A stretch of DNA of 5,657 nucleotides from an uncultured Verrucomicrobiota bacterium (GTDB lineage Bacteria > Verrucomicrobiota > Verrucomicrobiia > Chthoniobacterales > SZAS-18), in contig CALMVM010000479.1 of assembly GCA_937873255.1 (NCBI GenBank), positions 1 through 5,657 of the forward strand, given 5' to 3'. The translations under genes and the position numbers were made by a program. Below are positions 1 to 5,066 of this stretch, piece by piece; the stretch's first letter is position 1, and every line of letters begins with the position of its first letter. The notes beneath the pieces are model-generated. The model worked only from the letters and a program-made list of their open reading frames with translations, was not told the DNA's origin and searched no databases.

Positions 1-360
1 GACATAAATGAGGATCATCTTGGGCAAGGTGAGGAAAACGAGCAACCACGCCCCCACCCCGTAGGCGAACCAGCGCAACTCCGCCGACGCCAGGAAACGC
101 CCGTGCAGCGTCGCGCGGGCGAACTCGTGCCAGAACGTCTGCCCCGCCACCCAGCAAACGGGCAGCAGCAGGAAACCAGCGACGGCCTTCAGCCAACGGG
201 TCGGCACGGTCCAGGAGGAACCATTGGACGTGGCGGTGGCCCGCATGCGCCGCACGGGGCGAGCGGACCGCTTTTTCGTACCCGAAGGTTGGAGCGCGAG
301 ACGGCGGCCATTGGTCGCGCCGGTCCCGGCGCGAGGGTCGGAGCGTTTGGGGCGAGCCAT
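1..360 (-). CDS. N-terminal part of a membrane protein of unknown function (3' end outside window)
   Basis: An open frame of 120 codons runs from an ATG at 360-358 to the left edge with no stop, so the C-terminal part is missing. Residues 1-49 are Arg/Ser/Thr/Ala-rich and probably disordered and cytoplasmic. Two hydrophobic stretches follow, about residues 56-77 (WLKAVAGFLLLPVCW region) and 97-120 (WFAYGVGAWLLVFL region, ending PKMILIYV), which look like two transmembrane helices joined by a short loop. The start is uncertain: an in-frame ATG at 246-244 (Met39) would remove most of the basic tail, and neither start has a Shine-Dalgarno sequence. The gene lies just downstream of the DUF4142 terminator, on the same strand. 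I do not recognise the family. A helix ending in Ile-Tyr-Val resembles, from memory only, the region before the zinc motif in some M50-like membrane proteins, but that motif would lie beyond the edge. Confidence 0.6.
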   Translation of the reverse strand, partial: MARPKRSDPRAGTGATNGRRLALQPSGTKKRSARPVRRMRATATSNGSSWTVPTRWLKAVAGFLLLPVCWVAGQTFWHEFARATLHGRFLASAELRWFAYGVGAWLLVFLTLPKMILIYV

Positions 361-401
361 CGATCTACCCGCGCCATTTCGCCGTCCCGACTCACTCCGA
401 A

Positions 402-449
402 GCAAGCAAAAACGGCAGCCGACACGCGTTTTCCGCGCCGGCTGCCGTT
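402..449 (-). terminator. Intrinsic terminator of the DUF4142 gene
   Basis: A perfect 11-bp inverted repeat (439-449 paired with 411-421, arm AACGGCAGCCG) encloses a 17-nt loop that can form a further 4-bp CGCG stem (425-428 with 434-437). Read on the minus strand the stem runs into a T-rich tract (TTTTT, then GCTTGCTT). It begins 49 bp after the DUF4142 stop, as expected of a Rho-independent terminator. The plus-strand side has no T tract, so it should act in one direction only. Confidence 0.85.
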
Positions 450-497
450 GGAAAAGGCTGACCCCGGAAGGGGTGACGCCTCGTTGATTCGGGTCGC

Positions 498-1184
498 TTA
501 GTGGTTGGCGACCGCCGACTTCTTGGCGAGCCCCTGGGCCATGCTCAGGTGGCCCTCGATGACCGTGAGGGTCTTGCTGACATACGCGGCGAGCATCTTG
601 TCCTTCACTTCGGCCTTGGCCTCTTTGTATTCCTTCACGTCCATCTGGTGGTCGGACACCGCGTGCTTGATGTACGCCGTGTCAAACGCAGTGCCGGACA
701 GGGAGGTCAACTGCGCGTAGAACGCCTTGTCTTCGTCCGAAGGATTCGGCGACGGCACCGAAACGCTGTGCGCATCCTCGATCTCGGAAAGATCGGAGTT
801 CGCCTTCTTGTGATCGGTGATCATATGCTGGGCGAATTCCTTCACCTCTGCGCTCTCACTTTTCTTGAGGGCCAGTTCGCCCGTCATGACCTCGGCCGCA
901 TTGCCCGCCAGCGCCTTGTTGATGAACTGTTTTTCCTTGTTCGTCAGTTCCGTGGCGACTTTCTCAGAAGCTTTCTTCTTCGGCACGGTCGAATCCGTCT
1001 TGAGACGATCCGTCTCGCCCTGGTTCTGGTCCGTGCTGACTTCGCCCGCAGTGGTGGGCGGCGAGCCTTTTTTGCTTTCCTGGGCCGTGGCGGCGCGGAA
1101 CGGCAGGGCCGTCAGCGCACAGCCGACGCCGAGCGCCAGCAGCGAACGGGACGAAATTAGGGAGGATTGAATTGGGGTTTTCAT
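498..1184 (-). CDS. Secreted DUF4142 (ferritin-like helical) protein
   Basis: This encodes a 228-residue exported protein of the DUF4142 family, a four-helix, ferritin-like domain of unknown biochemical role, usually periplasmic. Residues 1-34 form a signal peptide: basic start, hydrophobic stretch LLALGVGCALTAL, then Ala-Thr-Ala before Gln35 as a likely cleavage site. A Lys/Thr/Asp-rich linker covers about 35-80. The DUF4142 domain spans about 81-225. It opens with KEKQFINKALAGNAAEV, carries the family signature FAQHMITDHKKAN (117-129) and has a second helix pair around FDTAYIKHAVSDHQMDV. I chose the ATG at 1184 because it gives a clean signal peptide. The longer frame from 1358 would begin upstream of the efp terminator and adds an Arg-rich stretch that would disrupt export. 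There is no clear Shine-Dalgarno sequence. Flanking terminators indicate a single-gene transcript. Such proteins are often linked to envelope stress or metal handling, but nothing here proves a function. Confidence 0.92.
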   Translation of the reverse strand: MKTPIQSSLISSRSLLALGVGCALTALPFRAATAQESKKGSPPTTAGEVSTDQNQGETDRLKTDSTVPKKKASEKVATELTNKEKQFINKALAGNAAEVMTGELALKKSESAEVKEFAQHMITDHKKANSDLSEIEDAHSVSVPSPNPSDEDKAFYAQLTSLSGTAFDTAYIKHAVSDHQMDVKEYKEAKAEVKDKMLAAYVSKTLTVIEGHLSMAQGLAKKSAVANH

Positions 1185-1291
1185 GGGATCGAACTTGCGA
1201 TTTGGTTTGTTCCCGCCGCTCCGGAGCGGACGGACACTCACTGAATCGCGGCGACCCATCCGGATGGATTTGGCGACAATGCAGAGCGAAC
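1185..1291 (-). promoter_or_regulatory. Promoter and leader region of the DUF4142 gene with two palindromes
   Basis: This 107-bp segment lies between the efp terminator and the DUF4142 start, so the promoter of that gene should be here. It holds two perfect palindromes, CCGCTCCGGAGCGG (1216-1229) and CCATCCGGATGG (1256-1267), both centred on TCCGGA and 39 bp apart centre to centre. I could not find a convincing sigma70 -35/-10 pair. The palindromes are possible operator half-sites or mRNA hairpins. This is inferred from symmetry alone. Confidence 0.4.
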
Positions 1292-1343
1292 AAAAAAATC
1301 GGGCGCGGGATGCGGAGAAACTTCCTCCCGCACGCCGCGCCCG
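1292..1343 (-). terminator. Intrinsic terminator of the HPr-kdsD-efp cluster
   Basis: A 9-bp GC-rich inverted repeat (1335-1343 with 1300-1308, arm CGGGCGCGG) is extended inward by a second stem (TGCGG 1311-1315 with CCGCA 1328-1332). On the minus strand the stem is followed by A and then seven T residues (1298-1292). It starts 29 bp beyond the efp stop codon. It separates efp from the DUF4142 gene and also argues against any DUF4142 start upstream of it. Confidence 0.9.
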
Positions 1344-1371
1344 TCGTTCGCTCGGCAAATGGACCGTCCGC

Positions 1372-1929
1372 CTACGCGCGACCCATGTACGCGCCGTTGG
1401 CCGTCGAGATTTTGACCATTTCGCCCTCTTTGATGAACAGGGGCACCTGCACGATCTTGCCGGTTTCCAGCGTGGCCGGCTTCTGGACGTTGTTCGCGCT
1501 GTCGCCGCGCACGCCGTCGGCGGATTCGGTCACCCGCAGGTTCACCGAACTGGGCATCTCGATTTCCACCGCCTTGCCCTCGGCGTAGAGCACCGTCACG
1601 GGCAGATTCTCGGTGAGGTAATCCTTGCCCGCTCCGACCAGCGCTTCGCTGAGCACCGTGTCCTCGTAGGTCTTCGGGTCCATGAAGTGATACTCGTCCT
1701 TGTCCTTGTAGGAGAACTCCAGCGTCTCGCGGTTGACCTCCACCAATTCGACTTTTTCCGTGGACGAAAACCGCACGTCGCTGCTCTTGCGCGTCTTGAT
1801 GGAGCGGATGATGGCGTGGACGAACGCGCGCAGGTTGCCCGGGGTGCGGTGGGTGACTTCGAGCACGATGTAAATGTCGCTGTTGTAGCGAATCGCCTGG
1901 CCTTTGCGGAGATCGTTTGCGGCTGCCAT
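1372..1929 (-). CDS. efp: Elongation factor P
   Basis: This 185-residue protein has the full length and all three domains of EF-P: an N-terminal KOW-like domain (about 1-63) and two OB domains (about 64-128 and 129-185). EF-P binds between the ribosomal P and E sites and helps peptide bonds form at consecutive prolines. The C-terminal family signature is clear: GDSANNVQKPATLETG, then VQVPLFIKEGEMVKI, ending NGAYMGRA. In the loop that reaches the peptidyl-transferase centre the sequence is RTPGNLRAF (28-36). Against E. coli PGKGQAF, the modified Lys34 is replaced by Asn32. No lysyl- or rhamnosyl-type modification enzyme is encoded nearby. The gene is 41 bp downstream of kdsD and is followed by an intrinsic terminator, so it is probably the last gene of that cluster. 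The ATG has no Shine-Dalgarno sequence; the leader is pyrimidine-rich. Identification is very secure. Confidence 0.97.
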   Translation of the reverse strand: MAAANDLRKGQAIRYNSDIYIVLEVTHRTPGNLRAFVHAIIRSIKTRKSSDVRFSSTEKVELVEVNRETLEFSYKDKDEYHFMDPKTYEDTVLSEALVGAGKDYLTENLPVTVLYAEGKAVEIEMPSSVNLRVTESADGVRGDSANNVQKPATLETGKIVQVPLFIKEGEMVKISTANGAYMGRA

Positions 1930-1970
1930 AAAGAGGGAGAGAAAGGGTTAAAAGAAGGGGGAATCGAGTG

Positions 1971-2948
1971 TCACAGCAATTTGAGCCGCGTCAAGTCCTG
2001 CGTATCGACCAGCCCGACCGGCCGGCGGTCGGCGTCCACCACGACGAGATCGTCGATGCGCGAGTGTTCGAGCAACGGGAGGATTTCCACCGCCAGCCGT
2101 TCGCCGTCGATGGTCACGGGGCGCGGGGTCATGAACTCGCCGACCGGCCGCGCGCCGAGGTTCTCGGGTCCGTGCTGGAAATGCCGGGCGAAATCGCCGT
2201 GGGTAAAGATGCCCGCCAGCCGCCCATCCGCATCGACCACCACCGCCGCACCGGCGCGCGCGCGGGCGATCGCCGCGAGCACTTCGCCAACCGTCTGCCC
2301 GGGCGTGACGACCGCCACGTTCTCACGCGGGCGCATGACCTGCCGGACCTTCAGAAGCAGGCTGCGCCCCAGCTGGCCGCCGGGGTGGAATTTGGCGAAA
2401 TCGTCCTTGTCGAAGCCCCGCGCCTCCAGCAGGACCATCGCCAGCGCGTCCCCGAGCGCGAGCATGACGGTCGTGCTGCTCGTCGGCGCGAGGTTGAGCG
2501 GACAGGCTTCCTGCGTGACGCTCACGTCCAGCCACGCGTGACTGGCGAGCGCCAGGGTGCTGTCCGCGCGGCCGGTCAGGGCGATGAGCGAGATGTTGAA
2601 GCGCAACAGCGCGGGCAGCAGGTTGACGAGTTCGTCGGTTTCGCCGCTCGCGCTCAGCGCGAGCACGACATCGCCGTCGGACACCACGCCGAGATCGCCG
2701 TGGAGGGCGTTGAGGCTGTTGAGGACGACCGCCGTCGAGCCGGTGCTCGTGAGGGTCGCGGCGATCTTTTCGCCGATGTGGCCGCTTTTGCCGACACCGA
2801 TGACGACGATCTTGCCCCGGTTTTCCAGGCAACGGAGCAAGAAGGAAATCGCGCGTTCGAGGGCCGCGCCGTCGAGCCGGTCGCGCAGACGATGCAGCTC
2901 GGCGATTTCCAGGTCGAGGACGCGGCGGGCTTTATCGAGGTAATCCAC
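1971..2948 (-). CDS. kdsD: Arabinose-5-phosphate isomerase (KpsF/GutQ/KdsD family)
   Basis: This 325-residue protein interconverts ribulose-5-phosphate and arabinose-5-phosphate, the first committed step towards Kdo for lipopolysaccharide, in the cytoplasm. A SIS (sugar isomerase) domain covers about 33-175, with GVGKSGHIG (51-59), HGDLG (83-87), SASGETDE (99-106), QEACPLNLAPTSSTT (146-160) and FHPGG (187-191). Two CBS domains follow, about 203-258 (RQVMRP to FTHGDFAR) and 268-323 (PVGEFMTPRPV to VDTQDLTR). Residues equivalent to E. coli Lys59, Glu111, Glu152 and His193 are present as Lys54, Glu106, Glu147 and His188. One variation is Asn-Ser-Leu-Asn (77-80) where E. coli has His-Pro-Gly-Glu. 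The start is GTG, 24 bp after the HPr stop; that stop is in the same frame and no ATG lies between. The older symbol kpsF is equally usable. Confidence 0.95.
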   Translation of the reverse strand: MDYLDKARRVLDLEIAELHRLRDRLDGAALERAISFLLRCLENRGKIVVIGVGKSGHIGEKIAATLTSTGSTAVVLNSLNALHGDLGVVSDGDVVLALSASGETDELVNLLPALLRFNISLIALTGRADSTLALASHAWLDVSVTQEACPLNLAPTSSTTVMLALGDALAMVLLEARGFDKDDFAKFHPGGQLGRSLLLKVRQVMRPRENVAVVTPGQTVGEVLAAIARARAGAAVVVDADGRLAGIFTHGDFARHFQHGPENLGARPVGEFMTPRPVTIDGERLAVEILPLLEHSRIDDLVVVDADRRPVGLVDTQDLTRLKLL

Positions 2949-2972
2949 GGCTACAACAGGAAATGACGGAAA

Positions 2973-3254
2973 TCAGACGGTCGCTTCCTCGTCGCGGAAG
3001 CGGACCAGCAAGGCCGACAGTTCGCGGATCGCCGCCTCGGCGTCCGGGCCGTCGGCTTCGAGGGTGAAAACAGCCCCCTGGTCGAGGTTGGCCATGAGCA
3101 CTTCGAGGATGCTTGTCGCCGCATACGATGCCCCGTCCTTCCGCAGGACGATGGCCGTCGAGGGATGCCGCATCGCGCAACGCACGAACTCCGCCGCCGG
3201 CCGGGCGTGCAGGCCCAGCACGTTGAGCACTTCGAGTTCGACGGTTCGGGCCAT
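2973..3254 (-). CDS. HPr family phosphocarrier protein
   Basis: This 93-residue cytoplasmic protein is the size of HPr, the phosphocarrier that takes phosphate from enzyme I of the phosphotransferase system. The active-site motif GLHARPAAEF (14-23) contains the phosphorylated His16. Ser48 in the segment ATSILEVLM corresponds to the HPr kinase site Ser46 of Bacillus subtilis, with one extra residue between the two sites. The C-terminal part, FTLEADGPDAEAAIREL, matches the last strand and helix of the fold. The ATG at 3254 gives the normal HPr length; the longer frame up to 3401 adds an unrelated tail. It is the first gene of the HPr-kdsD-efp cluster. Whether it works in sugar transport, in a nitrogen-type regulatory PTS or with an HPr kinase cannot be told, because no enzyme I, EII or hprK gene is in view. 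Confidence 0.93.
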   Translation of the reverse strand: MARTVELEVLNVLGLHARPAAEFVRCAMRHPSTAIVLRKDGASYAATSILEVLMANLDQGAVFTLEADGPDAEAAIRELSALLVRFRDEEATV

Positions 3255-3428
3255 GGCAGACGCCAACCTAAGGCCGGACCGCCCGCCCGGCAAACCGCTG
3301 CCGCCGGCCGCCGGTTTTTCGCCGCCGCATACGGCCCGGGCGCGGACGCCGCGCGTTATCTTAATGACGAGCCACCCCGATTCCACTAGAAAGACCTCCA
3401 ACCACCGGGATCGCCCGTTTCAACATTC
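3255..3428. promoter_or_regulatory. Divergent intergenic region between HPr and the secreted-protein gene
   Basis: This 174-bp gap should hold promoters for both the minus-strand HPr cluster and the plus-strand secreted protein/glycosyltransferase genes. Most of it is very GC-rich; the only AT-rich spot is around 3355-3366 (GTTATCTTAATG). On the minus strand this contains TAAGAT (3363-3358), a fair -10 candidate that would give a leader of roughly 95 nt to HPr, but I see no good -35. No clear promoter for the plus strand was found. The role rests on gene orientation more than on motifs. Confidence 0.35.
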
Positions 3429-3806
3429 ATGAAAAAGCCCATCCTGCTCGCCGCCCTCACCGTCAGCCTGTTCGCGTTGTCCGCCGCCGAGGCGCAGACT
3501 GCCGATGGCACAACCGCAAAGAAACGCCGCACCACGACCGCGACGGTCAGCGCGCGTGACAACGCCGCCCTCGCCAATCGCCTGCGTCGGATTGAAGCCA
3601 GCACGCGACAGATCACGACGACGGCACCGCAGGGCTCGCGCATCGACGGCAGCGTGTCGCGCGCCGCCCGTTCCGGCAATCCCCTCCAGATGATCAATCC
3701 GTTCGCGCCGAAGGAATACGGCGACGGCACGGACGTGACCCGGCGTGAGTCGGACGACCCGTACCAGCGCGCGCAGGGCTTGCGGCTGGTCGCGGTGGAA
3801 TTCTGA
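3429..3806 (+). CDS. Small secreted protein of unknown function
   Basis: This 125-residue protein starts with a typical signal peptide (MKKPILLAALTVSLFALSAAEA), with Ala-Glu-Ala before Gln23 as the likely cleavage site. The mature chain of about 103 residues is basic and Thr-rich near its start (AKKRRTTTATVSARD, 30-44). It then has a possible short helix (NAALANRLRRIEASTRQI, 45-62) and a flexible segment. The C-terminal part, NPLQMINPFAPKEYGDG (84-100) followed by DDPYQRAQGLRLVAVEF (109-125), looks more constrained and ends in a hydrophobic strand. There is no cysteine in the mature part and no lipobox, so it is probably periplasmic or released. I do not recognise the family. The export signal, and a stop only 6 bp before the next start, support a real gene. 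The ATG lacks a Shine-Dalgarno sequence. It may be cotranscribed with the glycosyltransferase. Confidence 0.75.
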   Translation: MKKPILLAALTVSLFALSAAEAQTADGTTAKKRRTTTATVSARDNAALANRLRRIEASTRQITTTAPQGSRIDGSVSRAARSGNPLQMINPFAPKEYGDGTDVTRRESDDPYQRAQGLRLVAVEF

Positions 3807-3812
3807 TCCGCC

Positions 3813-4988
3813 GTGGAAGGCAGTCCGAGGGTCGCGTGCTATTGCGCGACCTTCCTCAAGCTGGAGATGCTGCACATCTACCGGCAGATCCGGGAAATCC
3901 GCCGGTTTCCGATCACGGTTTTTACCCAGAAACGGGAGAACGCGGACCGGTTCCCATTCGAGGATGTCGAGGAGATACCGCGTGGCAATTGGCGTTGGCT
4001 GCGTCGGATCGTCGATCAGCAGTGGCTCGGGCGTCCGCTGTTATTGAGCGGTAGTGAGACGGCGCGGCTGCGAACGGCGCTCGACGCCCGCCAATGTGCC
4101 CTGCTGCACGTTTTTTTCGGGAACATCGGCGTGCAACTCCTCCCGCTTTTGAGAGACCGTCGCCACTGGTGGCCGGTGATCGTGTCGTTCCACGGCGCGG
4201 ACGTGCTGGTCGAACTGGACAAACCTGCGTACCGTCGGGCGGCGTTGGAAGTTTGCGGACGCGCCACGCTGATCCTGGCCCGTTCGCTCTCGTTGGTGGA
4301 CGCCCTCGGCGCGCTCGGCTGCCCGACGGACAAAATCCGGCTTAACCGCACGGGGATTCCCCTCGCCGAGTTCCCGTACGCGCGGCGAGAAAATCCGGGG
4401 GGGCGGTTCCGCCTGTTCCAGGCATGCCGCCTCATCGAGAAAAAAGGGCTGCCGACCACGTTGCGGGCGTTCGCGCGTTTCGCCAACGCCTTCCCCGATT
4501 CCAGACTGACCCTCGCCGGAGATGGTCCGATGGAAACGTCCCTACGCCAACTCTCCGCCGAACTCGGCGTCGCCGACCGCGTGGAATTCACCGGTTTCCT
4601 GCGCCAGGACGAACTCCGACGCCGGTTGTACGAATCGCACCTGTTCCTGCACCCGAGCGAGATCGGCCGCGACGGTAACCAGGAAGGCGTGCCGAATTCG
4701 CTCTTGGAGGCGATGGCGAGCGGCCTGCCCGTTTTTGCCACGACGCACGGCGGCATCCCTGAAGCCGTCGAACACGGCGTCAGCGGCTGGCTCGTGGCCG
4801 AGGGCGACCACGAGGCATTGGGCCGGGCGCTGGTCGAGTGCGCCTCCGCCCCGGACCGATTGGCCGCGATGGGCGAGGCGGCGGCGCGCGCGGTGGCCGT
4901 CCATTTCGACGCCGCCGCCCAAGCGCGGAATTTGGAAGATTGCTACGCGGAGGCGATCCGACTGGCGGGACCGACGCCAACCGCTTGA
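3813..4988 (+). CDS. Glycosyltransferase family 4 (GT-B fold), surface polysaccharide type
   Basis: This 391-residue enzyme should transfer a sugar from a nucleotide-sugar donor to a growing envelope polysaccharide on the cytoplasmic side of the inner membrane. The N-terminal GT-B domain includes RVACYCATFLKLEMLHIYRQI (start of the acceptor domain, about 6-26), HVFFGN (99-104) and SFHGAD (125-130). The C-terminal GT4 domain includes RLIEKKG (206-212), LTLAGDGPM (232-240), FTGFLRQDEL (259-268) and the E-x7-E motif Glu291 to Glu299 (EGVPNSLLE), followed by GLPVFATTHGGIPEAV. The layout resembles glycosyltransferases of colanic acid or amylovoran type clusters; the substrate cannot be predicted. 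The start is GTG, chosen because the Rossmann-like first strand begins right after it; the next Met (residue 19) would cut that strand. It begins 6 bp after the secreted-protein stop, which suggests translational coupling. No transmembrane segment is apparent. Confidence 0.93.
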   Translation: MEGSPRVACYCATFLKLEMLHIYRQIREIRRFPITVFTQKRENADRFPFEDVEEIPRGNWRWLRRIVDQQWLGRPLLLSGSETARLRTALDARQCALLHVFFGNIGVQLLPLLRDRRHWWPVIVSFHGADVLVELDKPAYRRAALEVCGRATLILARSLSLVDALGALGCPTDKIRLNRTGIPLAEFPYARRENPGGRFRLFQACRLIEKKGLPTTLRAFARFANAFPDSRLTLAGDGPMETSLRQLSAELGVADRVEFTGFLRQDELRRRLYESHLFLHPSEIGRDGNQEGVPNSLLEAMASGLPVFATTHGGIPEAVEHGVSGWLVAEGDHEALGRALVECASAPDRLAAMGEAAARAVAVHFDAAAQARNLEDCYAEAIRLAGPTPTA

Positions 4989-5017
4989 AAGCGATTGCAT
5001 TCCACGCTGCGAACCGG

Positions 5018-5025
5018 TAGGAGGT
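5018..5025 (+). promoter_or_regulatory. Shine-Dalgarno-like sequence far from any start
   Basis: TAGGAGGT is the best match to the anti-Shine-Dalgarno sequence that I noticed, but the nearest ATG downstream, that of the TIR gene, is 41 nt away. No ATG, GTG or TTG follows at normal spacing. It may be chance, or mark an unusual leader of the TIR gene. Confidence 0.25.
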
Positions 5026-5066
5026 TCTGACCCGGACCTGCCTGGTCGCGGCGGCGGACGAGTCGC

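Noticed and set aside
189..377. Overlapping ATG at 377 in another frame upstream of the partial membrane gene, as a possible upstream ORF
   Set aside because: The frame gives a Pro/Gly/Arg-rich product with no features and no ribosome binding site; most likely a shadow of the membrane protein gene.
1185..1358. Longer DUF4142 reading frame beginning at 1358
   Set aside because: It starts upstream of the efp terminator, adds an Arg/Ser-rich stretch before a normal signal peptide, and would place the signal peptide inside the protein.
1183..2541. Plus-strand frame of 452 codons across the DUF4142 leader, efp and part of kdsD
   Set aside because: It crosses a terminator and two secure minus-strand genes, and the product is rich in Arg, Ser and Thr with no recognisable domain.
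1968..2966. Plus-strand frame of 332 codons opposite kdsD
   Set aside because: It mirrors a secure gene almost end to end, its product is Arg/Asp/Glu/Gln-rich low-complexity sequence, and such antisense frames are common in GC-rich coding DNA.
3292..3319. Inverted repeat AAACCG...CGGTTT followed by T residues, resembling a plus-strand terminator
   Set aside because: The stem is only 6 bp around a 14-nt GC-rich loop, and no plus-strand gene lies upstream for it to terminate; it sits in a divergent promoter region.
3255..3401. Longer HPr reading frame beginning at 3401
   Set aside because: HPr proteins are about 85-95 residues and begin just before the first strand; the extra 49 residues resemble nothing in the family and cover the divergent promoter region.
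3420..3875. Minus-strand frame of 151 codons opposite the small secreted protein
   Set aside because: The plus-strand frame has a clean signal peptide and tight spacing to the next gene; the minus-strand product is Arg/Gly/Ala-rich with no such support.
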